From Ophiura sarsii (taxonomy: Eukaryota > Echinodermata > Ophiuroidea > Amphilepidida > Ophiuridae), in the NCBI GenBank assembly GCA_035610835.1, contig CM069448.1, forward strand, positions 6,077,607 to 6,141,606: a stretch of 64,000 nt of DNA. Reading direction: 5' to 3'. Positions 10,551 to 23,164 of this stretch are shown here, piece by piece. The translations under genes were made by a program, and so were the position numbers. Below the pieces are notes generated by a model that was not told the origin of the DNA, ran no database searches, and saw only the letters and a program-made list of their open reading frames with translations. Positions within the stretch are counted from its first letter, which is position 1, and each line of letters opens with the position of its first letter.

Positions 10551-13236
10551 TAGTCGGGTATGTACAGGGGGTTTCCGTGCACCCCCCCCCCCCCCCCCCC
10601 CCCCCACAGGACTAAACCAAACCAACTTTTTAGGTGTCTTTTAGGGTCCTTAAACACATTTTAGATGTTAACAGTGAACAAAATGGGATGCTCTCCAGAT
10701 ATCCAAGATGGCGTCCAAAATGGCCGCCAAAACTGGTCAAATCTCATTAAATGACATATAGCAATCAAATTGTATGGTAAAAGTATAGTTTTAATAGTGG
10801 GATGTATGTAGTAGACCACTAGAAACTCATATCCAGACATTTTGCTTTGTTAAAACGCCTAAATCCAAGATGGCCGCCAAAATGGCCGCCAAAAATGGTA
10901 AAATTCCATATATTGGCATATATAAACCAACATGTATGATCAGAGTATAGTTTTAACAATGGGATGTATGTGTTAGACCACTAAAAACTCATATCTAGTA
11001 TTTATACTTTGTTAACATACTTTAAAACCAAAATGGCCGCCAAATTAATGGCCAAAAGTGGTCAAAATTCCATAAAATAGGATAATATCAACCGAAATGT
11101 ATGATGAAAATATAATTTTAACGATGGGATGTATATGTTAGACCACTAATAACTCATATCCAGTATTTTTGCTTTGTTAACACAGTTCAAAATCCAAAAT
11201 GACCCCCAAAATGGTTCCCAAAATGGTTCCCGAAGTGGCTTCAATATTTGTCAAATTCCATAAAATAGGATAATATCAACCTAAATGTATGATGAAAATA
11301 TAGTTTTAAGGATGGGATGTATGTATTAGACCACTAGTAATCATATTTAGTATTTTTACTTTGTTAACATACTTTAAAACCAAAATGGCCGCCAAATGAA
11401 TGGCCAAAAGTGATCAAAAGTGGTCAAAATTCCATAAAATAGGATAATATCAACCGAAATGTATGATGAAAATATAGTTTTAAGGATGGGATGTATGTAT
11501 GTATGTAGACCACTAGTAACTCATATCTAATATTTTTGCTTTGTTAACATTCTTAAAAATCCAAAATGGGTCCCAAAATGACTGAACAAATTGTTGGAAT
11601 TCCATAAAATGGGATAATATCAACCAAAATATGTGATGAAATTATAGTTTTAACATTGGTGGTATGTAATAAACAACTACTAGTAACTCATATCCAGTAT
11701 ATTTGCATTGTAATAACAAGCTTTAAAACCAAGATGGCCACCAAAATTCCCGCTGTAAATGAGTGTATGATAATCCAAAATAGATCTGGTATGAGTGTAT
11801 ATTACATCAAATTCACCAAATAGTATGTTCTAAACTGCTAAGCTATTGCTTTTAGAAATAAGGCCCACCTCTGTCACCATTTTGATTCAGTATCACTTTC
11901 CAAAAAGGCTGCCAGAATGGACAAGTTGATGTTAAATGACCTAAAACAATTGTTTTGTATTGTAAATGACCATACTATGTAATGCCAATACATCAAAATC
12001 TAAAGGAACAGCATTCTGGCAGCCATTTTGGAAAGTGATACTGAATCAAAATTGTCACAGAGGTGGGCCTTATTTCTAAAAGCAATAGCTTAGCAGTTTA
12101 GAACATACTATTTGGTGAATTTGATGTAATATACACTCTGACAATATCTATTTAGGACTATCATACACTCATGTAGACTATTTTTACATTTACAGCGGCA
12201 ATTTTGGTGGCCATCTTGGGTTTTAAAGTATGTTATTGCAATGCAAATATACTAGATATGAGTTACTAGTTGTCTATTATATACCCCCAATGTTAAACTA
12301 TACTTGCATCATATACTTTGGTTGATATTATCCCATTTTATGGAATTCAAACAATTTGTTAAGTCATTTTGGGACCCATTTTGGGAGCCATTTTGGGGGT
12401 CATTTTGGATTTTTAAGTATGTTAACAAAGCAAAAATACTAGATATGAGTTACTTATGGTCTAATACATACATCCCATCCTTAAAACTATATTTTCATCA
12501 TACATTTAGATTGATATTATCCCATTATATGGAATTTGCAAAGTTTTGCAGCAACTTCGTGAACCATTTTGGGGGCCATTTTGGCAGCCATATTGGATTT
12601 TGAACTATGTTAACAAAGCAAAATTACTGGATATAAGTTACTAGTGGTCTAACACACTAATTAACTAATCTAATTTCATCATACATTTCAGCTGATATTA
12701 TGCTATTTTATGAAATTTTGACCACTTTTGACCAATTTTGGCCATTAATATGGCGGCCATTTTGGTTTTAAAGTATGTTAACAAAGTAAAAATACTAGAT
12801 ATGAGTTTCTAGTGGTCTAACACATACATCCCACTGTTAAAACTATACTCTGATCATACATGTTGGTTTATATATGCCAATATATGGAATTTTACCATTT
12901 TTGGCGGCCATTTTGGCGGCCATATGACGGCCATCTTGGATTTAGGCGTGTTAACAAATCAAAATGTCTGGATATGAGTTTCTAGTGGTCTACTACATAC
13001 ATCCCACTATTAAAACTATACTTTCACTATACAATTTAATTGCTATATGTCATTTAATTAGATTTGACCAGTTTTGGCGGCCATTTTGGACGCCATCTTG
13101 GATATCTGGAGAGTATCCCATTTTTTTCACTGTTAACATCTAAAATGTGTTTAAGGACCCTAAAAGACACCTAAAAAAGTTGGTTTGGTTTAGTCCTGTG
13201 GGGGGTGCACGGAAACCCCCTGTACATACCCGACTA
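10551..13236. mobile_element. 2.7-kb giant palindrome element with internal ATGGCCGCC units
   Basis: The outer ends TAGTCGGGTATGTACAGGGG and CCCCTGTACATACCCGACTA are exact complements, and the two 1.3-kb arms match inverted nearly throughout, closing near 11920-12015 (CATTCTGGCAGCC on both sides). The left end has a C run of about 27 bases near 10581-10607, which is shortened in the right arm. Each arm contains about five or six degenerate units of roughly 155-190 bp with the order GGGATGTATGT, TAGACCACTAG, AACTCATATC, TTTGCTTTGTTAACA, AAAATGGCCGCCAAA, TCCATAAAATAGGATAATAT. No transposase. Part of the same unit family recurs at 48840-49215. Confidence 0.85.
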
Positions 13237-13681
13237 CTTTAAGATCAGTGAAGTATTCTAAATTAGTACCTATTATTTGAACGGTTTGATTGAAAAAACT
13301 TTTTCAGTGTCTACACTTACTAGTTAAATGTTCTGAAAATTTCAGATTTCAATGGCCCAAGTTGTCATTTATTTTCATACTATTTAAATATGCAATTAAC
13401 ATTATTTAATTTGCATGATTTTAGTTTTGGTTGTTGTTGATAAAGTCTACATAGACATTTGAACACCATACGGTCTTGTTATATAATTGCATCATGATAG
13501 AGCAATTTTAGCTATGAATCGGAATGACCGGATACGTCCTGGATGTGTATTACGCCACTGATTTATAATTCCATGGATACATATCAAACTTTAAGATCAG
13601 TGAAGTATTCTAAATTAGTACCTATTATTAGTACCTTATTACGCCACTGATTTATAATTCCATGGATACATATCAAACTAA
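13237..13681 (+). repeat. Local direct duplications next to the palindrome
   Basis: CTTTAAGATCAGTGAAGTAT continuing TCTAAATTAGTACC occurs at 13237 and again at about 13590, while ACGCCACTGATTTATAATTC continuing CATGGATACATATCAAACT occurs at 13553 and 13643. The second block therefore carries a copy of the palindrome's right flank, a pattern of template-switch or gap-repair duplication. Confidence 0.75.
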
Positions 13682-13689
13682 TGCTATAA

Positions 13690-13736
13690 TGGTGACCGAG
13701 AGGAATATCGGGGGTTCGAGACCCGCGACGGTGAAT
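13690..13736 (+). repeat. Truncated tRNA-like sequence with B box
   Basis: A pol III B-box-like word GGTTCGAGACC sits in a T-arm-like stem (CGGGGGTTCGAGACCCG), preceded by GACCGAGAGG. The anticodon region is missing, so it is at most a remnant of a tRNA or tRNA-derived SINE. Confidence 0.3.
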
Positions 13737-13739
13737 GTA

Positions 13740-15260
13740 TTTGGGTTTCTTTTCTCGATTTTGGATATTCAGCGGCGCTAGTTATGTCTTTATTTCGACA
13801 ATTTAAATAGTTACGACTGCTAAATCGGTCCACAATTAGATTCAAAACTGCGCTTGGTTTCGAGAGGAACAATTATAGTCAACTTTCCATTTCCAGCCGA
13901 CCCTTTGATGACAAAATCCATGAATAACACGTTTTCATTTACAATTGGCATACAATAAACAACTTAGCCTAAACCAACTAGTGTTCGAACACATAAAAGT
14001 TATTTACCCTGGATTTCTTGGAACAAATTAATCAAATAAGTTCTCGAACAAGAAGACAAATAAAATGAGGCTTTGAAGCTCACTTTGTTAATTGTTGTTA
14101 TATTATTCAGTGAAAACTTTCAATATAATCTTGAAGAAAATTCCGAGTGAAATCAGTGGTCATTTGAACAATACCCATGCTCGTTCGATTTATGTAGAAC
14201 CTCTTAAAGTAGGTCATTATCGTGCTTGGTACGGCATAGTCCGCTTACTCATTAAAGATGTGAGTAGAGCAACGGGAACGTTCATTCAAACCACTTAGCC
14301 TGATTTCCTGTCGCTTCAATTCAAATCACAGGCAGCTTAAGAAACCACACATTGATTTTCTCTACAACCGGTGAAGTCCGAAAAAATGCGTGAAACGTAT
14401 ACAAATTGTACAAGTGTTCAATGTTTCAGAGCAATATATTACGACTATATGGAAAATCAGGATGGTTGGTATATTTATTAGTGTTAATTTGGATGCTTAG
14501 TAGGTAACATCTATTACTGGCATTGTGCTATTATTACAGTGGTGGACTTGTCTAGTTCATTATCTTATTTATAGTTCTTAACACTTTTGTTTTTTATATT
14601 TTGTCCCTGATGAAGGGTGGTATATCCACTTGAAACGTCGGTCTTTATTGTTACCATATATATCCTGAGTAGTCTCAGATATATCTTTGTTGTTTTATTG
14701 CACAGCAATTTTCATTGCTTGTCCCAGTGCATTTCCGTTTGTTTTTGTTTTTTTGTTATTTATCTGTTTTATCGCGTTATTCTCCCTTGTTATTACCTGT
14801 TTCCCCACACCCTGTTGGTATATCTTGCTTTTACTCTTAGCATATTTATTAGTGTTATCATGGATTTTCGTTAGTTCTATAATGGTTCATTAGTGTAAAA
14901 ATGGCCTATAATTGAATTTTGCGATAATTCTAAAGTTTCTAACTTTGACTCAACCATCTAGATTGTGCCTATTAACATTCCACGAAGAGTTGTAACCTCT
15001 AGAGATAATCCTTTCAGGTTTATTCTCCTGAAATATAATTACTGCATTGCCTGGAAAAAGTCGCTATCAGTTTATATTTATATCTCAATCTGGACCATGA
15101 TTGATAGGCTACTTTGCATTTGCAACTGACCCTTTGAATAAAAACTATGCCTGAGGGGAAAGGACAACTCTCATGGTATTCATCAACTTATTCAATTACG
15201 CAATGTGTATTGGTGGTGAATTTATATTCCTTATGTTGTTTTATCTTCTCATCATGGTTA
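13740..15260. other. No supported feature
   Basis: AT-rich sequence. The words CCTGATGAAGG and GAAACGTCGG at 14607-14640 resemble a phrase I associate with Penelope-type and related repeats, but no domain accompanies them. Open frames of up to 85 codons are hydrophobic by composition. Confidence 0.3.
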
Positions 15261-15264
15261 TTGT

Positions 15265-15355
15265 CTCTCATTATCCTCATCGTCATGGTCATCGTCATAG
15301 CCATCGGCATATTTATCGTCCCTTTGTTGTCTTCGTCATACCCGTCATCATTAAT
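15265..15355 (+). repeat. Degenerate (CATCGT)n-type simple repeat
   Basis: CATCGTCATGGTCATCGTCA is followed by variant CAT/CGT triplets. Because the unit is a multiple of three, two overlapping frames stay open across it; neither is a credible gene. Confidence 0.55.
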
Positions 15356-15359
15356 GGGA

Positions 15360-16860
15360 GTGTTAAAACGAATCCTACTCTAAATGCCTAATGGTGGGAT
15401 AAAGTGGTGTTGGATTTCCATTTACAAATTGCAATAGTAGCACTTGACATGACATTCCAGAAAAACAATATTAGTGTACCATTAAAATATACACAATATC
15501 TAGGTATTGGTTCATTTTGATTGTATTACCCCATTAGAGAAATCGAATTCAGGCAATTAGCTTAATATGACGCCCACCTGTCAAGAAATGCAATTGCCCG
15601 TACATGTAGTTTCTCCTTCATTTGAAATAAGCCAGCAGACTTGTATACCAGAAATGGAGTTATTTAAAATGAACCTACAGCTAAACAAATAAGGTTATAC
15701 GTGTTATGGCAACACATGTATAACAACCAGCCTACCAGCCACTACAGTCTCGGCCCCATCCATTCTGGTCTTCAGGAAAGCCGCTATGCCATCCATCCGG
15801 GCGATGCTTCCCCCAGTTGGATCCAGACTTCTGTAAGCTGTCAAACCCCTGTATATAGCGCACCCTGAGTTTATTTCGTCTTTTTCGTCCAGTCATCACC
15901 ATTATTTGTTCCGGAGATCGTCTTATTCTCTCTCCATTGTCCACCTTTTTACTTGTACAAACTTGCTGTATGACGTCATCACTGCACCACATCCAAGTTT
16001 AGCTTTACAGCTGTATATGGATTACACTACCAAGTACCAAGTACAATATCTACTTCGTCTTTAACAAACGTTACAACAATACATGTCTAGTCTTGGTCCA
16101 TCTTGTCTCTGAGTTAGTAATCGCTCACTCACGTACAATATTCTGAGATCAAATCGGACATGACAAAATTAAGTTTCACGATAAAAGTTGTATAACTTTA
16201 TTTATTTATTTATCAATGTTTAACTGTATCAATATTTCAACTCAGCAGCTACGTTAAGTGAATTGTTAAAGACAAAGTATATTTCCAGGTTAAATATTGT
16301 GTTCTATTTTAAAAGTCATCAATCAATTTACTATTTGTTACGTTCTTAAAACATGCATCTAATGTGCACAATTCTGTATACTGCTAGTCAGCATTTACCA
16401 TATGATTCTTGTTACTGTTGCGTGAATTTTGTCCATGCCAACTCATTATAACTTGGTTTAAAAAGAAAGAACAAAAACATTGGGATGAGTGCCATGTAAA
16501 TACAATGACCCAATTTCATTTAACATGAGATAAATAAATTGAATTTGAGATTGAATAAAATATTCCATTGTGTTGTACTACGGGACCCCATATATACAAG
16601 TGTTATTATTTACCCCTCCATCCCCCCAATAAAAATACAAAATTCAAAAACGTACCAATCATGTAAATTATTGACTAAAGTGAATCAATCCATTTATATT
16701 CGTGCTCACGTCGATTTGTAACTAATATAATAAATCATATCATTCATAATTCGCTGACAGTGTATGACGACGTGATTGCGATTGGCTCGTAATAAGTACA
16801 GAACGTCCAAGTTCATTAGTGATTGAGATATATAATATCAATGTCACTCGGTAGATTTAA
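15360..16860. other. No supported feature
   Basis: An 86-codon minus-strand frame at 15732-15992 is more GC-rich than its surroundings and Trp/Gly-rich at its end, but shows no recognisable domain. Confidence 0.3.
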
Positions 16861-16868
16861 GTGACGAT

Positions 16869-17233
16869 CCGGGGGGGGGGGGGGTACTTTCGTCAAAATC
16901 GTACATGGATGTGCCTGCCGGACTTCGAAAATATGACTTTCTGTATACCTATTTTTGGGCTGATTTCCCACCCATCAATATACCATTTTTTTTAGAAAAG
17001 CATCCAATTTTGCACAAATTGGGTGCTTTTTACAGACAATACTTCAAAATACACCCAATTTATGCCAAATTGGCGCTTTAGTCTGTGATGAAAACACCCC
17101 ATCAATACACAAATGTTTGCAAAAAAGCATCCCAAAAGGCAGGCACATACGTATACCATCTCAATGTGATAACCCCAACACCCCCCCCCCCCTAACCCAC
17201 CCCCCCCCCCCCCCTAAACCACTCAACCCCCGG
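16869..17233. mobile_element. hAT-type MITE with G-run/C-run ends and 8-bp TSD, copy 1
   Basis: The 8-bp direct repeat GTGACGAT at 16861-16868 and 17234-17241 flanks an element that begins CCGGGGGGGG...TACTTT and ends in two C runs plus CCCCCGG. Eight-base duplications are typical of hAT transposons. No transposase. The interior has inverted words such as AATTTTGCACAAATTGGGTG and CACCCAATTTATGCCAAATT. The same architecture is found at 51500-51845. Confidence 0.85.
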
Positions 17234-17244
17234 GTGACGATATG

Positions 17245-17755
17245 TATTCTCTTGCACTATCTATCGTTGTAACATTTATTTGATAAAACGAGGGCATCTT
17301 AATGTTTCCCTATTTTGAACATGGAAACGTTATTGTTATTTTTACACACTTCACATTATAAAGTAATTCGATGAGTTTGTTCAGCGAAAAATATGGTTAT
17401 CTTCATTTCCATTTCCGATGTGTTTTGACATATAGTTATTAAATAAATTTCAAATAACTTTGCACGGGAAATTGAAACAATAATAATTGTTTGACATTAT
17501 CACACAGGTCGTTACTCGAAGTAACGTTATACCAATACTAATCTAAATAATTGACCTCGGCAGTTAAATTGGCTTCTAGGCGTGTTCAGAAACAAGTCTA
17601 TGGCAATTTAATTTTGTTTTCATATTCTTATTTACCAAGGGACGCGCAGCTGTAATGTGGATGTCACTTGAAGAGCCGCTTAGGCATCAACTTGACAAGT
17701 AATGGATGTACCATAGAATATGGCTTAAATATAGTTTACCTTCTATCACTGGCCA
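17245..17755. other. No recognisable feature
   Basis: AT-rich sequence without visible repeats or coding signals. Confidence 0.35.
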
Positions 17756-17759
17756 GCGC

Positions 17760-18345
17760 ATGGCAAGTGTTTTGCACAATAGAAGAGATAAACTTAGTTT
17801 ATCCACGAAAAACCAAGTTTATCGGTCGAGAAACCTGGTTTTTCGAGAAATAAACATGACAACCGACGATAAACTTGGTTTTTCGATTTGATAAACCTAG
17901 TTTTTGATTTGATTGTCATAATTTTGGAGAAAAAAAACCAAGTGTATCAGGCGAAAAACCTTGTTTTTCAAAAACACTATGACAATTAAATCGAAAATCC
18001 AAGTTTATCGTTGATTGCCGTAGTTTTTTTCAGAAAAAAACCATCTTTCTCGACCAAAAAACAGGTTTCTCGACCGAAAAAAATCACAAGTTTCTCCATC
18101 GAAAAAAACACCCGGTTTATCTCTTCTATTGTGCAAAATACTTGCCATTCAGGTTTTTTCGGTTCGAAAAACCAGGTTTATCAAATCGAATAAACAAGTG
18201 TATCGTCGATTGCCATAGGGTTTTTTCCCCGAAAAAACAGGTGTCTCGACCGATTTTTTTTCAAAAACTATGACAATCGAATCGAAAAACCCGGTTTATC
18301 AAATCGATAAAACCGATTGTCATAGTTTTCGATTGTACAGTACAA
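17760..18345. repeat. Dense inverted-word cluster (GATAAAC...TCGAAAAACC)
   Basis: ATGGCAAGTGTTTTGCACAA then TAGAAGAGATAAAC (17760) recurs inverted as GTTTATCTCTTCTATTGTGC then AAAATACTTGCCAT ending 18148, giving TIRs of about 34 bp. Inside and for a further 200 bp lie many short words in both orientations: AAACCAAGTTTATC, GATAAACTTGGTTTTTCGA, TCGAAAAACCAGGTTTATC, CTCGACCGA, GATTGTCATAG, CTATGACAAT. Almost every 25-30 bases can pair with a neighbour. The three 60-61-codon frames are by-products. Probably a MITE with elaborated subterminal repeats. Confidence 0.7.
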
Positions 18346-18349
18346 TAGT

Positions 18350-19830
18350 GCGGCCGCGAAGTTCAGTAAAGTAATACAAATATACGATCTATTTAGTCAC
18401 ACAACTGTGACTTTGAGTTTGCATGTTCAAAAATGGCGTTTTATTCGTGATTCGGTTGTGTTATTACAAAGAAATTATACGCGTCATTTTCTACTTTTGT
18501 CTGTCGGATTTTTGTTGTATGTACCGATTGAGAAAATAACTTCTCCAACTAGAAATACATTACATGCCATGCAACCCCAGTGTTTATTTCAGCTCATTTA
18601 TAATTCGCAAAATAATTTTAAAAACAATTTGACATAATCGACAGGTTCAAGTGCAATAGGGCAAAATTTGTACCTAACACGAGAGTTTGTTGTTATTACA
18701 TTTGGGTTTTTTTTGTATTTTTTCGTTCAATATGTGTTCTACAAATTGGGATTAAAAAATTAAATCGAGATCATCTTTTGTGTTAATAGAATATAATGTC
18801 TACTGGGATAACATGGACTAAATATCATATATTAAGTATAATGCAATGAAGTGTTTTAATGTTCCGATAACCTATTATGTATAATACTGTTATCAACATG
18901 TGAAGCATCTGGATTTACTAACCGCATAGTTCTGACATGATGATTATTTTCAGATGCCATTTTAACATTAGCAATTATATCGTACATCTTATGGGGGGTC
19001 TTGGGTGGCAAGGTTAGGCAATATGAGACGATGCAAAATGATATGCAGTAAAATGATAATGTATTTTTTATGTATTTTATATTGTTTTCTCACCGTGGTA
19101 TATTTAACGATTTAAAATATTTATGCCTTTTACTGCATTTTATTATAAATTGATTATAAATTAATATAATTATGTTTCGCAAACAGACAGACGTATTAAG
19201 AACAGGTTTAATTAGAGCAATATAGGCGCTTTATGACCGCACAAAATAACGTTTTACAACCCCATTTTACATGTAGAATTATTCAACCTACATGTATTTA
19301 TCGGCGAAATTGGTCTTCGCAGAGTGCGCTGGAAATGGCAAATATACATTAGAAATTGGTGAAATCGTGATAGGAACAGAATACAAAACAAATGTGACCT
19401 CAATTATTTTGTAACCGTCACTTCGTAATTCCTTTACTCACTGTAGCAACTTCCGTGTTTTTTTATTAGCAGTATGAATATAGAACACCTGTGTATTCTG
19501 TGGAACATAATGCTTCATATTTAATGATTATATCGGGTGATTTCAAATTATGATAAAAGCCTATTTGAGCTCGCCTCACGAGAAAATCCGTTATCATGGC
19601 TTTAAAATATTTAAACGTGAACGTGATACATTCCTATATACATTGCATAGTGTGAATAGACATCATACTACAAGACAGGGACTATCCATTATTACTCTTA
19701 ATGGATCACTTTCCTTGCATTTTATATGGTTAGCAGCTGGTTTGTGATAAACTTGACAGGTGTCTGACTTGAATCTGTCAACCCCGTAAACTAACAGGTT
19801 TATACACTTTATCGCTACAGAGTAACTTGC
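18350..19830. other. No supported feature
   Basis: AT-rich DNA with short open frames only; no inverted repeats or domain motifs noticed. Confidence 0.35.
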
Positions 19831-19849
19831 AACATTAAACTGGTCCTAC

Positions 19850-20450
19850 TGAGACGATTTTGTAACACGGTGTACTATTGGGGACGGGTGGTCTCCCCCC
19901 CCCCCCCCCCCCTTCCCCCGAATACAATCCAAACAGCGATGCAGAGTATACTTATTTTGGTACCATATGGTCTCCTCATGGTCTCCTCTTTACATACATA
20001 CCAACGCAAGTGCACACATCCCACGCATGACGTCACAATGATATCAGTACAGTAAACATGGCCGACCTCAAAATGCCATTGTATTCGTCTGTACAATAAA
20101 ATATAGGCATTATATTGTATAGGGTGTTTTGCTTATAAATGAGGGAAATGATGTTTCTTACATATACTATAAGATTTAGGACCTTTCCATTAAGATATTT
20201 GTCAAATTGGCGATTATTAAATATTGTAAGGTCCCCCCCCCCCCCCCCCCCCCCCCCACCTCTCCTTACATTCGGACTTGGCGGTAAAGTGGTACCCTCC
20301 ACTTTTTCTTCGAAATGAATGCAAGGGATGTCGAAGAGATTACCGAGGTCACTGTCTCTTGTGTTTTAGCGCCATCGGCGAAATTCCTTTAGGGATGGTA
20401 CTCCACCCCCTAACCCCAACCCCAACCCCCCTTGTCTAACAACCACTGCT
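19850..20450. repeat. Dispersed repeat R1 with poly-C tracts, copy 2
   Basis: Second copy of the repeat at 9700-10250, colinear with it, with long C runs at about 19896-19912 and 20232-20257. The second C run replaces the GGCAACCACC-type sequence of copy 1, so the tract appears to have expanded in this copy. Confidence 0.7.
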
Positions 20451-21329
20451 AATCCAAATATCAGTAGTACTCATTGACACATGCATACAAAATGGACCCG
20501 AAGCTAATAATATAAAACTCACTGTACGTATAAATCGTATGCTACAAGATGATGAATCTTTTTACATTTTAAGGATATTCAACTTTCAATTAATACGTAA
20601 TTTGTATATTAAAATGACTTTTACTTCAATCGAATGTGCTATTCAAACGGCGATCTTACTTTTATATCACTATAGTATCCATACATGCACAGCATTTTTA
20701 TGTGCGTCGTGTGATACATCAAGACAGACGGTCCCGTTTGATTTAATACGAGAAAAGGATAAACACAAATTCGTTCTCAATCGATTTGGATTGTCTATCC
20801 ATCCATTGCATATCAATGCATTACTATTCTGACCAACATAAGATAAAGGTATGTGTCAGAATTTGCTATGGTGGCTCCGATAAGTACTCTGAATTCTTCG
20901 ATGTTCTATTTATTTCATGATCAAGATCATGATTCATAGATTAAATACACACGTGTTTCAATGAATTATCGATGGCAGAGTAGCACGAATTCAACCAATA
21001 TCAGTATTTTATTCCGGTATGCAAGTTACACTGAGTTCACGGTGATGAATTATACTTTTATGCACAGCTACAGTTCCAACAAGGTAAATATATAAAGGCA
21101 AACTGCAAATCTCAACATAGTGTGAGTGATTCACAATATGCTGTTGTTTACCACACATTAAGGTATTTCATGTTTTGGTGAAGAGCTGTAACAAGTGCTC
21201 TCCCTTTGGAACTTGCCCACTATGTGAACATTTCGCCAGGAGTACCTCGGGAATAATGAACATATATCAAAACATCTCGCATAATCAGTTTCAAGCTAAA
21301 CATAATATCAACTAATAAATTCATAACAA

Positions 21330-21545
21330 CTTATTCTATATATGTCTCAACGATGAATAAAAGATATCGCGACAGTTATGTTTTCGCCAGGTAGCCCAAG
21401 TGATATGTATGTAAATAAAGGTAATTAGAGGAAAAGAAGAGGAATAAAAACAAAAGATGTTGACGAGGTAGCAGTGGGAATGCAAAATAATTAGGCAATT
21501 ATGGAAACCACCCACATTCTTCGAATCAGGCTTTAAATCCACCGC
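21330..21545. repeat. Dispersed repeat module i, copy 1
   Basis: Shares GTGATATGTA...AAATAAA, AGAAGAGGAA, GATGTTGACGAGGTAGCAGT-like and GGAATGCAAAA with 29620-29835, followed in both by a variant of CCCACATTCTTC and AAATCCACC. Confidence 0.45.
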
Positions 21546-22039
21546 ATGAGCGCATCTAGATTCTTTTTAATTTATCCTCGATTAAATATTGATTGCTATA
21601 TATGTAGGGAAAACAACTACGAAAATAGCTGTTGGTATTCTGGTAACAGTGATGTTTTATTTTCTGCGTAAAGGTTTTCACTTTTGACCACCGCGGATAT
21701 ATATATTATAATGATTTGAATAATTTAGGCGTGTGCATGCATCTCTATCAATGTATGCTAACCGTTGACTGCAAAAGCAATGTTTTCATAGTTTAATTCG
21801 AAAACGCCAGCATTTTACACATCACTATTCATTTACACATATGTTTACACGTGGATACACTTGACATAAACCACATCTTCAAGTAAAGGTAAATGGTACC
21901 AGTTGACATTTTATTTTAGCAGTGGGGTTTACATTGCCTCAGGTATGAATGACTTACGCTCAGTACTGACTACTAATATTTGCTTGAATTAACATGAGGA
22001 GAAAACAATCTGTTCGAGTCTCAAGCGACCGTCTTTTAG

Positions 22040-22260
22040 GACCGTACGTTTTATGATGAATGTATTTGTTAGCATTGTATGGTGACAATCGTTGTCCCTG
22101 TGGAATCTATTTAATACGCCAACTGCTCTAATCCCGAAAAGAAGTACCGAAGGGTTGATGTTTATGCCAAAGCATCTTGTATCATCACTTCAGCGCCTAT
22201 CAGTTCATTACGTCTGTACTATAGGAATTGTATTACACTATCCCCAGCTAATTATAGCCG
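22040..22260. repeat. Dispersed repeat module g, copy 1
   Basis: Contains CAAAGCATCTTGTATCATCA and TATCAGTTCATTACGTCTGT, which match 33145-33200 and 41905-41960. The block GTTGTCCCTGTGGAA matches GCTGTCCCTGTAGGAA at 33100. Confidence 0.6.
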
Positions 22261-22739
22261 GATTAACGTAGGTAACTGGCTGCGGGATTCAAAAATATCT
22301 TCTCCTCTTTCCCCTTAATATACGTTATTTCAATAAAAAAAATCACGATTATGCGGTATATACTTTAAGACATTCGTACGTTTAGACTAGCGTAAAGACC
22401 TCATTTCGGAATAAAGCTATATAATCCTTTAATCCGTCAATAACGGTTAATTCCGTGCTGTCTTACACCAAGGATACAACGCTCATACCCCTTGAAATGT
22501 AAAGATTGCCCCTGCAAATAAGATTGAAAAGGAAGCGTTGCAAATGATGATGAGTATGCAAGAAAAATTGTAATTGACTATTCCTTAACAAATCATTAAT
22601 TAATTGTTTGGTAATATGAAACTTATTTGAAATTGCACAATTTAGAACGCCATTTGAGCATTAGATAAAACACTTGGATACTTATTTGGCGGCAAATGGT
22701 CTGCCCTTAAATACCCATTAATATTTCCTGACACACTCG

Positions 22740-23000
22740 TTGCATACATCTGAAATGTTCACTTACCAATTCCGGGAAGTGTTGCAAGGTCGCTACGGTT
22801 TAGTTTGGTACGTTTACTTTCTGTACTTACAACTAACAAATGCGTATGATATTTCCCAAATGTCTCCTTGTCTCTATGTAGTTTGAACGTCACTTCACGC
22901 CTTTTGTCCGTCGTGATGGCGTCTACCTGACGAAACTTGTTTAAAGAAGCGGTTTATTGTCTGGTGGGCAACAATCCCCGGTACGGAGATAATCAGTTGA
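22740..23000. repeat. Dispersed repeat module j, copy 1
   Basis: CCTTGTCTCTATGTAG...GTCTACCTGACGAAACTTGT then TTAAAGAAGCG and GGGCAACAAT aligns with 33925-33990 (CCTTGTCTCTCGGTGTGTAC, CTGACGTTGCTTATTTAAAG, GGTCAACAATTGT). A 75-codon frame beginning here is not maintained in the other copy. Confidence 0.45.
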
Positions 23001-23164
23001 TATTTATTTATGGTGGGAATGTTCTGCCGGCGGGTCTGCCGTATAAGGATGTTTCCTATTCAAGGGATGTTATCAGAAATGCTGAAATCGAATTTGATCA
23101 AATCTTGAGTGTACATAAAACTAAGAGTATAATAAATGAGGCGTCTGTAAGGCATTTATATTAA

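Noticed and set aside
14600..14645. Penelope 3' remnant from CCTGATGAAGG...GAAACGTCGG
   Set aside because: The phrase is only recalled from similar repeats; no protein domain or inverted end accompanies it, so it is not annotated.
15732..15992. 86-codon minus-strand frame as a host exon
   Set aside because: Somewhat GC-rich, but no family motif and no convincing splice sites or promoter.
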